Origin: Pseudomonadota bacterium
GTDB taxonomy: Bacteria; Pseudomonadota; Alphaproteobacteria; Acetobacterales; Acetobacteraceae
Reading direction: 5' to 3'
Assembly (NCBI GenBank): GCA_021845985.1
Contig: JAJZES010000034.1
Coordinates: forward strand, 1 to 64,000
Length of the DNA stretch: 64,000 nt
Below are positions 56,523-64,000 of the stretch, piece by piece (positions within the stretch are counted from its first letter, which is position 1; each line of letters opens with the position of its first letter). Below the pieces are notes generated by a model. The model worked only from the letters and a program-made list of their open reading frames with translations, was not told where the DNA came from and did not search any database. The translations under genes and the position numbers were made by a program.

Positions 56523-59443
56523 GTCTCGATCTCCCCCACCAGCCGTACGAAGGCGTCGCGCATCGCGTCGGCCATCGCGTCCAAGGTGGCGCGCAACGCC
56601 GGCAGGTCAACCGCCGCGATCCCCGCCGCCGCCGCCGCGCGCAGCAGCGCCGCCGCGGCGGCATCCGACACCACATCGACCGGCGCCCTGCCCTCGGTCA
56701 GCCGCAGCATTCCCTGCACCGCGCGCCAGGCGCGATCGGCGCCGATCAGCCGCGCCGCATCGGCCGGCGCGAGCAGCCCGGCATCGCGCAGCCGCGCCAG
56801 TGCCGTGCGCGTCGTCGGGTGCGGCATGTCGGGATGCCCGGCGGCGTGGGCAAGCTGCAGCGCCTGGGCGATGAACTCGACCTCCATGCCGCCGCCCACC
56901 CGATGCTTGACATCCCAGCGGGCTTTGGCCGGCAATTCGCGGGCCAGACGGCTGCGCATGGCGGCGACATCGGCCAGCACCCGCGCCGACGGCCCGGCGG
57001 CGGCGATGGCGGCGCGGATCGCCGCCTCAACCCGCTGGCGCAGCGCCCGCGGCCCGGCGACCACCCGGGCGCGGGTCAGCGCCATCCGCTCCCAGGTCCA
57101 GGCGCCGCCGCCGGCGTGGTAGAAGCTGAACGCGGCCAGCGACACCGCCACCGGGCCTTTGTTGCCGGACGGCCGCAGCCGCATATCGACGGCATACATC
57201 GGCCCCTCGGCGTCGGCCGCGGTGAGCGCGGCGATGAAGGCATGCACGGCGCGGATGAAATACTGGCTGGCCGGCAACGGGCGCCCGCCGACGCTCTCGA
57301 TCACCGCCGCCGGATGGTCATAAATCAGCATCAGGTCGAGATCGGAGCCGACCATCATTTCGCGTCCGCCGGCCTTGCCCATGGCGACGACGACGAGGCC
57401 GCCGCCGCGCACCCGGCCGAAGCGGGTGGCGAAATCGGCGAGCACGCGGGTCAGCAGCGCGGCCATCGCGGCATCCGCCAGATCGGCCCGCCGCGCCCCC
57501 GCCGTATCGGCGTCGATGCGCCCCTCCAGCGTCGCCACGCTGATGGCGAAATCCGCCTCGCGCACGCTGCGGCGGATGATGGCGATGGCGTCCTCCAGCG
57601 TCCGCGCGTCATGCAGGCGGCGGCGCAGGACGCGGGCATGATCGGGACTGGCCTCGGGCGTCAGCAGCCCCTCCAGCGCCCCCGGCGTGCGCGCCAGATG
57701 CTCGGCCAGCGGGCCGGCAGCGCCGAGCACCGCGGCGATCCGCTCCAGCAGCGCCGGGTTGCGCTCAAACAGCGACAGCAGCGCCACCCCGGCCGGCAGC
57801 CGCGCCAGCAGCAGGTCGAAGCGGGCAAACGCCGCATCCGGCTGGCGCTGGTGCGCCAGCGCCTGCAGCAGCGCCGGCAGCATCTGCCCGAGCAGTTCGC
57901 GCGCCCGCGCCGAGCGCAGCGCCCGCAGCCGCCCGGCCTGCCAGGCCTGCACCGAGGCGACCACCGCCGCCGGCGTGGCAAAGCCCATGCGCCGCAGCGC
58001 CGCCAGCGTCTCCGGCGGTGCCTCACCGGCGCCGGAGAAGTCGAGCCCGCCGGTCGCCTCGGCCGGCACGGTTGCGAACACCTCGCCATAGCCGCGCTGC
58101 ACCCGCTCGAAATGGCGCAGCAGCCGGGCGGCGAAGGCCGGCGCGTCGGCCTCGCCCATGAACAGCGCGAACCCCGCCAGCGCCGCGTCCTGCTCTGGCA
58201 GGCTGTGCGTCTGCCGGTCCGCCACCATCTGTAACCGGTGTTCGACGCGGCGGAGGAAACGATAGGCAGCGGCAAGACCGCCGGCGACGCGGCGCGGCAG
58301 GTGGCCGGCGCGCACCAGCAGGCGCAGCGCGTCCAGCGTCGCCGGGCTGCGCAGCTCGGGGTCGCGGCCGCCCCAGACGAGCTGGAGGGTCTGCGCCAGG
58401 AACTCGATCTCGCGGATGCCGCCCTGACCGAGCTTGACATCGTGCCCGGCGATGCGGCGCAGCGGCGCGCTGCCGGCGGCCAGCGCGGTGCGCTTGTGCG
58501 CGTCGATCCGCCGCTTCATCGCCTGAATATCGGCGACCGCGGCGAAGTCGAGATGGCGGCGCCAGACGAACGGGCGGATGGCCTCAAGGAAGGCGGCGCC
58601 GGCGGCAACGTCCCCGGCCACCGGACGCGCCTTGAGCATGGCGGCGCGTTCCCAGTTCTGGCCCATGCTTTCGTAATAGGCTATGGCCGCCGGCAGCGCG
58701 ATCGAAGGGGGGGTCGCGGCCGGGTCGGGGCGCAGCCGCAGATCGACGCGGAAGACGTATCCATCGGCATCGCGCGCCTCCATCAGCCCGACCAGACCGC
58801 GCGCCAGACGTGTAAAAAAGGCTCCGGCATCCTCCGCCGCACAGAGGCCCGCATCCGGATCGTGCAGCAGTATCAGATCGACATCGCTGGAATAATTCAG
58901 CTCCCGCGCCCCGAGCTTGCCCATGCCGAGCACGATCAGGCCGCTGGCCCGTGCCGGGTCGTCGGGATGCGGCAGGACGATTTCCCCGGCATCGTGCCCT
59001 TCGTGCAACAGGTGGCGGACGGCACAGCCGAGCGTCGCCTCGGCCAGATCGGACAGCGCCGCCACCACCTGCTCCAGCCGCCACAGGCCGCCGATATCGG
59101 CGACCGCGACGGCCAGCGCCACCGCGCGCTTGGCCCGGCGCAGACCGGCCGCCACCTCGGCCCGCCGGGCGGTGAGGGCCAGCGCGGCGAGCTCGGCCAG
59201 CGCCGCCCGCACCACCGCATCGGCGCCCTGGCGCACCACCGCGATCAGCGTCGCCGGTTCGCGCAAGGCAAGGTCGGCGAGATAGGGCGCGTTGCCGCCG
59301 AGCGCGTCGAGCAACCGGAGCGGCACCTCGCCGGCCGGATCGAACGGGGCGAAACGCTCCGCCAGCCGCCCCGCCGCAGCGCTGTCGGCGGGCAACGGCC
59401 AAGCGCGGGGTCCAGAGTCGGGTGCAGAGTCGGGCGCGGTCAT
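56519..59443 (-). CDS. glnE: Bifunctional glutamine synthetase adenylyltransferase/adenylyl-removing enzyme
   Basis: 974 residues, normal length. It attaches or removes AMP on glutamine synthetase according to PII and glutamine. The N-terminal removase domain has LGMGKLGARELNYSSDVDLI with the metal Asp pair; the C-terminal transferase domain has VAMGKAGGREMMVGSDLDLM. Both active sites look intact. GQGGIREIEFLAQTLQL lies after the first and VGGGMEVEFIAQALQLAHA after the second. The first 20 residues (Asp/Ser/Pro-rich) are variable, so the start could be slightly internal. Overlaps bcp downstream; divergent from the AsmA-like gene. Confidence 0.95.
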   Translation of the reverse strand: MTAPDSAPDSGPRAWPLPADSAAAGRLAERFAPFDPAGEVPLRLLDALGGNAPYLADLALREPATLIAVVRQGADAVVRAALAELAALALTARRAEVAAGLRRAKRAVALAVAVADIGGLWRLEQVVAALSDLAEATLGCAVRHLLHEGHDAGEIVLPHPDDPARASGLIVLGMGKLGARELNYSSDVDLILLHDPDAGLCAAEDAGAFFTRLARGLVGLMEARDADGYVFRVDLRLRPDPAATPPSIALPAAIAYYESMGQNWERAAMLKARPVAGDVAAGAAFLEAIRPFVWRRHLDFAAVADIQAMKRRIDAHKRTALAAGSAPLRRIAGHDVKLGQGGIREIEFLAQTLQLVWGGRDPELRSPATLDALRLLVRAGHLPRRVAGGLAAAYRFLRRVEHRLQMVADRQTHSLPEQDAALAGFALFMGEADAPAFAARLLRHFERVQRGYGEVFATVPAEATGGLDFSGAGEAPPETLAALRRMGFATPAAVVASVQAWQAGRLRALRSARARELLGQMLPALLQALAHQRQPDAAFARFDLLLARLPAGVALLSLFERNPALLERIAAVLGAAGPLAEHLARTPGALEGLLTPEASPDHARVLRRRLHDARTLEDAIAIIRRSVREADFAISVATLEGRIDADTAGARRADLADAAMAALLTRVLADFATRFGRVRGGGLVVVAMGKAGGREMMVGSDLDLMLIYDHPAAVIESVGGRPLPASQYFIRAVHAFIAALTAADAEGPMYAVDMRLRPSGNKGPVAVSLAAFSFYHAGGGAWTWERMALTRARVVAGPRALRQRVEAAIRAAIAAAGPSARVLADVAAMRSRLARELPAKARWDVKHRVGGGMEVEFIAQALQLAHAAGHPDMPHPTTRTALARLRDAGLLAPADAARLIGADRAWRAVQGMLRLTEGRAPVDVVSDAAAAALLRAAAAAGIAAVDLPALRATLDAMADAMRDAFVRLVGEIET

Positions 59444-59460
59444 GCCCCGGCAGGCTGCCG

Positions 59461-62400
59461 GTGAGCCGCCTCATCGGTCAAGCCGCCCGCCACGGCGGAC
59501 GCCTGATGCATGCCCTGGCGCAGGCGGCGCTGGCGGTGGTGGTGATCGTCGCGGTGGTGCTGGCCGGGGCCGCATGGCGGCTGTCGCGCGGGCCGGTGCC
59601 GATGCCGTGGCTGGCGCGTGCGGTGGTCGCGGCGCTGCCCGCCGATGTGCCGGTGCGCATCAGCCTGGGCGATGCGGCGCTGGAATGGGCCGGGTTCCGC
59701 GCCGGGCTTGACCAGCCGTTCGACATCCGGCTGACCGGGCTTGCGGTCAGCAACGCCGCCGGCCGGCGCATCGCCAGCGTGCCGCATGCGGCGGTGTCGC
59801 TGTCCACCGGCTGGCTGCTGCTCGGCCACATCGTGCCGCGCACGCTGACCGCCGAGGGGGCGGCGATCCATCTGCGCCGCGCCGCGACGGCCGGCGCCGG
59901 CGACTCGACGCTGCCCGGCATTCTCGACCAGCTTGCCCGCCGCCCGCACAGCGACCATGCGCCGGGCCATGGCGAGGCGCGCTGGAGCCAGTTGCAGCGG
60001 GTTCGTATCGTCGATGCGACGGTCAGCGTCGAAGATGCGGGGCTCGGCCAGAGCCTGCAGGCGACGCATCTGGCCATCGACCTGACGCGCGGCGCCGCCG
60101 GCGGCATCAGCGGAACCGCCGGCGCCGAGCTTACCCTTGCCGGTCAGCAGGCGATCCTGGCGGCGACGGCGGCGGTGGACCACGATGGCGGCCAGACGCA
60201 TATTGCGGCGCATCTGTCGCCGCTCAATCCGGCCGCCTTCGCCGCGGCGCTGCCGCAGGCGGCGGCGCTCGCCGCGCTCGATGCGCCGGTGACGCTGATG
60301 GCCGGCGCCACCCTCGGCGCCGATCTGGCGCTGGTGGAGATCAGCGGCGATGCCGTGATCGGCGCCGGCACGGTGCATGCGGCCAGCGGTACGGCGCCGC
60401 TGCTGTCGGCGCATCTGACGGCGGAGGGTACGCCGGACCACATCACCGTGACGCTGCCCGGCCTCGTCACCGCGGCGCGGCCGGACGGCCCGCGCAGCAC
60501 GCTGTCGGGCCATGCCGAGATCGCCCGCAGCGGCGGCCCGATCGCGGTCAGTGCGACGCTCGATCTCGACCGCGTCGCGCTGGCCGACCTGCCGGCGCTG
60601 TGGCCGGAAGGGGTCGGCGGCCCCGATGCCCGCCCCTGGATCACCCAGAACATCACCGACGGCAGCGTCCACGACCTGCACGCCGAGCTGTCGCTGACCA
60701 CGCCCGAGGATTTTTCCGCGCTGACCATCACCCATCTCGCCGGCACCGCCGAGGGCAGCGATGTCACCGCCTATTGGCTGCGCCCGGTGCCGCCGGTGCA
60801 GCATATCGAGGCGCATCTCGCCCTGGTCTCCGCCGACCGGCTGGACATCACCGCCAGCAGCGGCCGCGCGGCGTTCGGGCAGGACCCGATCCTGCTGCGC
60901 GGCGGCCGCATCGTGCTGACCGGCCTCGGTGACCCCGATCAGTTCGCCAACATCGACGTGGACCTTGCCGGCACGGTGCCATCGGCGGTGGCGCTGCTCA
61001 GCCACAAGCGGCTGCATCTGCTCGATCACAGCCCGCTCCGGCTGGTCGATCCCGCCGGGCAGTTTACCGGCCATGTCAATGTCAACCATCTCAAGCTGCG
61101 CGAAGACGTGACCTTCGACGATGTCAATCTGCACAGTTCGGTCAAGTTGACAGACCTGCATCTCGGCGGCATCGCCGCCGGGCGCGACCTCGACCGCGGC
61201 ACGTTCGATGTGCAGGCGGGCAATGACGGCATGCACGCCGCCGGGCAGGCGAGCATCGCCGAGATCCCGGTGCGGCTGGCGCTGGACATGGATTTCCGCG
61301 CCGGGCCGCCGACGCAGGTGGAGCAAAGCGTCACCCTCAACGCCACGCTGACGCCGGCGCAACTGGCCGGGCTGGGGCTGGATACCGGCGACGCGCTGAG
61401 CGGCAGCGTCTCGGTGTCGGCGCGGCTGGCGATCCGCAGCGACCAGCAGGGCGAGGCGACGCTCAGCGCCGATCTCGGCGCGCTCGGCATCACCGCCGAC
61501 GTGCTCGATTGGCGCAAGCCGCCGGGCCAGGCGGCGACGCTGACGGCGCATCTGCTGCTCGACCATCAGCGGCTGGACGCGGTCGATATGCTGCGCGCCG
61601 AGGGCGAGGGGCTGCAGCTCGCCGGCAGCGCCAGCTTCCGCGACGGCAAGCCGTACAGCGTGACGCTGGACCGGCTGGTCCTCGGCACCACCACCGAGGC
61701 GGCCGGCACGCTGCGCTTCAACCCCTACCGGGCGACGCTGAACGGACGCAGCCTCAATCTCAGCGGGCTGCTGCGCCACGACACCAGCGCGGCGCAGCCG
61801 ACGCAGCAGCCCGGCCCCGCCTACAGCCTGGATGCCCGGTTCGATCGGGTGGTGTTCGGTCCCGATCGGCTGCTGACCGGGATCACCCTCAGCGCCGACC
61901 ATGACGGCAGCGTCATGCGCCGTCTCGACCTCGGCGGCAGCACCGATCACGGGCAGGCGTTCCGCGTCACCATCGTCCCGTCCGGCCGGCTGCGCCGGCT
62001 CAGCGGCACCGCCGCCGATGTCGGCGCCGTGCTGCGCGCGCTCGATGTCACCGACAAGATGGATGCCGGGCGGCTGGTGCTGTCCGGCAGCTTTGACGAC
62101 GCGGCGCCGCATCACCCGCTGACCGGCCGCGCCGAAATCGCCGATTTCCGCATCCGTCACGCCCCCGCGCTGGCCCGGCTGCTGCAGGTGATGACGCTGT
62201 ACGGCGTCGTCGATCTGCTGCAGGGGCCGGGTCTGTTCTTCCGCCGGCTGGTGGCGCCGTTCCGCTTCGCCGACCAGACCCTGGAGCTGAGCGAGGCCCG
62301 CGCCTTCAGCGCCAGCCTCGGCATGACGGCGAAAGGCCGCATCGACCTTGCCGCACCATCGCTCGATCTGCAGGGGACGATCGTGCCAGCGTATTTTTTC

Positions 62401-62598
62401 AATACGCTGCTCGGCGACCTGCCGCTGATCGGCAGGCTGTTCAGCCCCGAGCGCGGCGGCGGCCTGTTCGCCGCAACCTATACGCTGCACGGGCCGCTCG
62501 ATGACCCGCAGGTCTCGGTCAATCCGCTGGCGGCGCTGACGCCGGGGTTTCTGCGCGGTCTGTTCGGGTTGCTCGACCGCAGCGACGCCAAGCAATAG
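59461..62598 (+). CDS. AsmA/DUF3971-family large envelope protein (YhdP-like)
   Basis: About 1045 residues from GTG 59461 (ATG 59506 is an alternative). One N-terminal membrane anchor (LAQAALAVVVIVAVVLAGAAW) is followed by WRLSRGPVPMPWLARAV and a very long beta-rich periplasmic part. The C-terminal AsmA-like domain has ADFRIRHAPALARLLQVMTLYG, then a stretch GPGLFFRRLVAPF and PAYFFNTLLGDLPLIGRLF. Such TAM/YhdP-type proteins form bridge-like beta grooves that help move phospholipids to the outer membrane; this role is transferred from the family. The gene stands alone, divergent from glnE. Confidence 0.85.
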   Translation: MSRLIGQAARHGGRLMHALAQAALAVVVIVAVVLAGAAWRLSRGPVPMPWLARAVVAALPADVPVRISLGDAALEWAGFRAGLDQPFDIRLTGLAVSNAAGRRIASVPHAAVSLSTGWLLLGHIVPRTLTAEGAAIHLRRAATAGAGDSTLPGILDQLARRPHSDHAPGHGEARWSQLQRVRIVDATVSVEDAGLGQSLQATHLAIDLTRGAAGGISGTAGAELTLAGQQAILAATAAVDHDGGQTHIAAHLSPLNPAAFAAALPQAAALAALDAPVTLMAGATLGADLALVEISGDAVIGAGTVHAASGTAPLLSAHLTAEGTPDHITVTLPGLVTAARPDGPRSTLSGHAEIARSGGPIAVSATLDLDRVALADLPALWPEGVGGPDARPWITQNITDGSVHDLHAELSLTTPEDFSALTITHLAGTAEGSDVTAYWLRPVPPVQHIEAHLALVSADRLDITASSGRAAFGQDPILLRGGRIVLTGLGDPDQFANIDVDLAGTVPSAVALLSHKRLHLLDHSPLRLVDPAGQFTGHVNVNHLKLREDVTFDDVNLHSSVKLTDLHLGGIAAGRDLDRGTFDVQAGNDGMHAAGQASIAEIPVRLALDMDFRAGPPTQVEQSVTLNATLTPAQLAGLGLDTGDALSGSVSVSARLAIRSDQQGEATLSADLGALGITADVLDWRKPPGQAATLTAHLLLDHQRLDAVDMLRAEGEGLQLAGSASFRDGKPYSVTLDRLVLGTTTEAAGTLRFNPYRATLNGRSLNLSGLLRHDTSAAQPTQQPGPAYSLDARFDRVVFGPDRLLTGITLSADHDGSVMRRLDLGGSTDHGQAFRVTIVPSGRLRRLSGTAADVGAVLRALDVTDKMDAGRLVLSGSFDDAAPHHPLTGRAEIADFRIRHAPALARLLQVMTLYGVVDLLQGPGLFFRRLVAPFRFADQTLELSEARAFSASLGMTAKGRIDLAAPSLDLQGTIVPAYFFNTLLGDLPLIGRLFSPERGGGLFAATYTLHGPLDDPQVSVNPLAALTPGFLRGLFGLLDRSDAKQ

Positions 62599-62627
62599 GC
62601 GACAAAGCCAACTCGAAGACGCAATAT

Positions 62628-62644
62628 CTTGACTCAACGTCAAG
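62628..62644. promoter_or_regulatory. Palindrome upstream of the H-NOX gene
   Basis: CTTGACTCAACGTCAAG: 6-bp perfect arms, 5-base centre, 64 bases before the H-NOX ATG. It resembles FNR/Dnr-family half-sites (TTGAC/GTCAA) but with one extra central base, so the binding protein is uncertain. The remaining bases of the 110-base gap show only GCGGAGG, the ribosome site. Confidence 0.4.
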
Positions 62645-62708
62645 AACTCCCGAGGATGATCGCCGCTTGGCGACAGCCCTGATGGTCGGGCGATGATGCG
62701 GAGGCTGC

Positions 62709-63245
62709 ATGAAGGGCATCATCTTCAATCTGTTCGAGGAGGTCGTCGCCGAGCATTGCGGCGAGGATTTGTGGGACGATCTGCTGCAACGCGCACAGGT
62801 GGGCGGCGCCTACACTTCCCTCGGCAGCTATCCCGACGCGGAGATCGCGGCGCTGGCCACCGCCGCCGCCGCCAGCAGGGCGGTGACGCTGCCGCAGGTG
62901 TTGCGCTGGCTCGGCCGCAGCGCCATCCCGCGCCTGAGCGCGCGCTATCCGGCGTTCTTTGTCGCCCACACCTCGCTGCTGCCGCTTCTCGGCAGTCTGA
63001 ACGGGGTCATCCATCCCGAGGTGCGCAAGCTCTATCCGGGGGCGGTTTGCCCGCATTTCGACATGTCGGCCACCGCTGAGGGGGCCTTGCGACTCGGCTA
63101 TCGCTCGGCGCGGCGGCTGTGCCATCTGGCGCACGGCTTCATCGAGGGCACCGCCGCATATTACAGTCAGGGCGTCGAGGTCCGGCACCTGCGCTGCATG
63201 CATGCCGGCGATGCCGACTGCCTGCTGGAAGTATGTCTGACGTGA
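62709..63245 (+). CDS. H-NOX (heme nitric-oxide/oxygen-binding) sensor protein
   Basis: A complete 178-residue H-NOX domain, MKGIIFNLFEEVV at the start. The proximal heme ligand is His102 in GVIHPEVRKLYPGA, Pro115 keeps its place, and the heme-propionate motif YxSxR is Tyr131-Ser133-Arg135. The distal Tyr140 used by O2-binding members is Leu, and positions 9 and 74 are Phe and Pro, so no hydrogen-bond donor for O2 is seen. This predicts a 5-coordinate NO sensor. GCGGAGG precedes the ATG. It overlaps by 13 bases the diguanylate cyclase, its likely output partner. Confidence 0.92.
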   Translation: MKGIIFNLFEEVVAEHCGEDLWDDLLQRAQVGGAYTSLGSYPDAEIAALATAAAASRAVTLPQVLRWLGRSAIPRLSARYPAFFVAHTSLLPLLGSLNGVIHPEVRKLYPGAVCPHFDMSATAEGALRLGYRSARRLCHLAHGFIEGTAAYYSQGVEVRHLRCMHAGDADCLLEVCLT

Positions 63246-64000
63246 TTTTGCCCGCGCACGACGCCTTGGTGGCGGAAAACGCGCTGCTGCGCCGCCGGCT
63301 GGAGCGTGAACGGGCGGCGCGGCGAGAGGCCGAGGAAATCGCCGAGCGCGGCCTGCGGGCGCTCTATGAACATCAGCGCCAGCTCGCCTTCCTCGAACAG
63401 ATCGCCACCGCGGCCAATCAGACCCGCTCGGTCGCCGACACGCTGCGCTTCGTGGTGCAGCAGACCTGTGCCTTCACCGGCTGGCCGGTCGGCCATGTGC
63501 TGCTGACCGAGGACCGCGGCGGCGGGCAGCGGCTGCGCTCGGCGTTCATCTGGCACGCCAGCGATGCGGCCAGCGTCGCCGCCTTCCGTGCCGCCAGCGA
63601 GGCGGCGGTGTTCGATCCGGGCAGCGGCCTGCCGGGCCGGGTGCAGCAGCGCGGCACGCCGGTCTGGCTGGCCGACATCGCCACGGCGCCGTGGTTCTTT
63701 CGCGGCTCCAGCGCGCTTGCCTGCGGCCTGCGCGCGGCCTTCGGCTTTCCGGTGCTGGCGGGCGCCGACGTGGCCGCGGTGCTGGAGTTCTACACCACCT
63801 CGGTGGTGCCCGAGGATGCGACGCTGCTCGGTCTCATGGCACAGGTCGGCACCCAGCTCGGCCGCGTCATCGAGCGCGACCGGACGCAGGATCATTTCCA
63901 CCGCGCCTCGCACGACGACCTCACCGGCCTGCCGAATCGCGCCCAGTTCCTGCACCGGCTCGACCACGCCATCACCCGCTCGCGGCACGACGCGGCGGCA
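63233..64000 (+). CDS. GAF-GGDEF diguanylate cyclase (cut by right window edge)
   Basis: Read from ATG 63233 to the end, 256 codons without stop. The N-terminal 45 residues are a coiled coil (ENALLRRRLERERAARREAE). A GAF domain follows (about 50-220) with FVVQQTCAFTGWPVGHVLL, GLPGRVQQRGTPVWL and FPVLAGADVAAVLEFY. The start of a GGDEF domain is HDDLTGLPNRAQFLHRLDHA; the active-site loop itself lies beyond the edge. H-NOX proteins often regulate a c-di-GMP enzyme encoded next to them, so NO probably controls c-di-GMP here. An EAL domain downstream cannot be excluded. Confidence 0.88.
   Translation, partial: MSDVILPAHDALVAENALLRRRLERERAARREAEEIAERGLRALYEHQRQLAFLEQIATAANQTRSVADTLRFVVQQTCAFTGWPVGHVLLTEDRGGGQRLRSAFIWHASDAASVAAFRAASEAAVFDPGSGLPGRVQQRGTPVWLADIATAPWFFRGSSALACGLRAAFGFPVLAGADVAAVLEFYTTSVVPEDATLLGLMAQVGTQLGRVIERDRTQDHFHRASHDDLTGLPNRAQFLHRLDHAITRSRHDAAA

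Noticed and set aside
59440-62643. A 1067-codon minus-strand frame
   Set aside because: Gln/Arg/Ala-rich antisense of the AsmA-like gene, which has a membrane anchor and family motifs on the plus strand.

Overview
The window is about 70% G+C, densely packed, with many 4-base ATGA/GTGA gene overlaps. It reads as chromosome of an alphaproteobacterium. Markers pointing that way are an alphaproteobacterial-type LexA box (GAAC-N7-GAAC) between ssb and uvrA, the DUF815 ATPase beside yajC, xdhABC, and an FNR-controlled hemN-bchE-bchJ operon. The bch genes imply a bacteriochlorophyll-making phototroph able to use the oxygen-independent cyclase. Acetobacteraceae/Rhodospirillales is my best guess, made from protein style alone, without any search.

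Layout. 1-2.6 kb: envelope genes on the minus strand (RlpA, cut by the left edge; MltB; LpxR-like lipid A deacylase). 3.0-6.5 kb: divergent ssb and uvrA sharing an SOS-type control region. 6.6-7.5 kb: an aldo/keto reductase. 7.6-17.7 kb: a tightly overlapping minus-strand purine operon (xdhA-xdhB-xdhC, a guanine-deaminase-like enzyme, a BMP-type nucleoside ABC transporter without a binding protein, and an 8-oxoguanine-deaminase-like amidohydrolase). 17.8-20.9 kb: plus-strand alanine dehydrogenase, tryptophan 2,3-dioxygenase and a kynureninase-like enzyme. 21-25 kb: YibQ-like deacetylase, pyroglutamyl peptidase, a peptide-type binding protein and a FrnE-like oxidoreductase. 25-27.4 kb: GT2, aldo/keto reductase and FucU mutarotase (minus). 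27.5-30.7 kb: LysE-type exporter, a two-domain cold-shock protein with clear promoter and terminator, and a 14-TM MFS pump. 30.7-33.9 kb: rpsD, R. etli-type asparaginase, prfC (minus). 34.1-35.8 kb: a small accessory patch with a Gly-rich lipoprotein, a 16-bp tandem repeat, an unknown protein, a vapC-like remnant behind an intact promoter, and a small membrane protein. 35.9-41.1 kb: a complete peptide ABC operon oppABCDF. 41.1-43.5 kb: yajC, a DUF815 ATPase and a DUF2950 protein.

43.5-52.3 kb is the most unusual part: a minus-strand set made of an FkbH-type HAD-IIIC protein, an acyl carrier protein, a 1534-residue protein joining five beta-sandwich-like modules to GT2 and GT9 glycosyltransferases, and a small two-repeat protein. 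A divergent gene of unknown function carries a similar N-terminal module. I infer a surface-glycan system in which an ACP-bound C3 unit decorates the sugar chain. 52.3-56.0 kb: a perfect FNR-type palindrome, then hemN-bchE-bchJ, i.e. oxygen-independent tetrapyrrole and bacteriochlorophyll steps. 56.0-62.6 kb: a bcp-type peroxiredoxin and glnE (minus), then a large AsmA/DUF3971-type envelope protein (plus). 62.7-64 kb: an H-NOX heme sensor with an NO-type pocket, overlapping a GAF-GGDEF diguanylate cyclase cut by the right edge.

I see no tRNA, rRNA, CRISPR array, intact insertion sequence or prophage.
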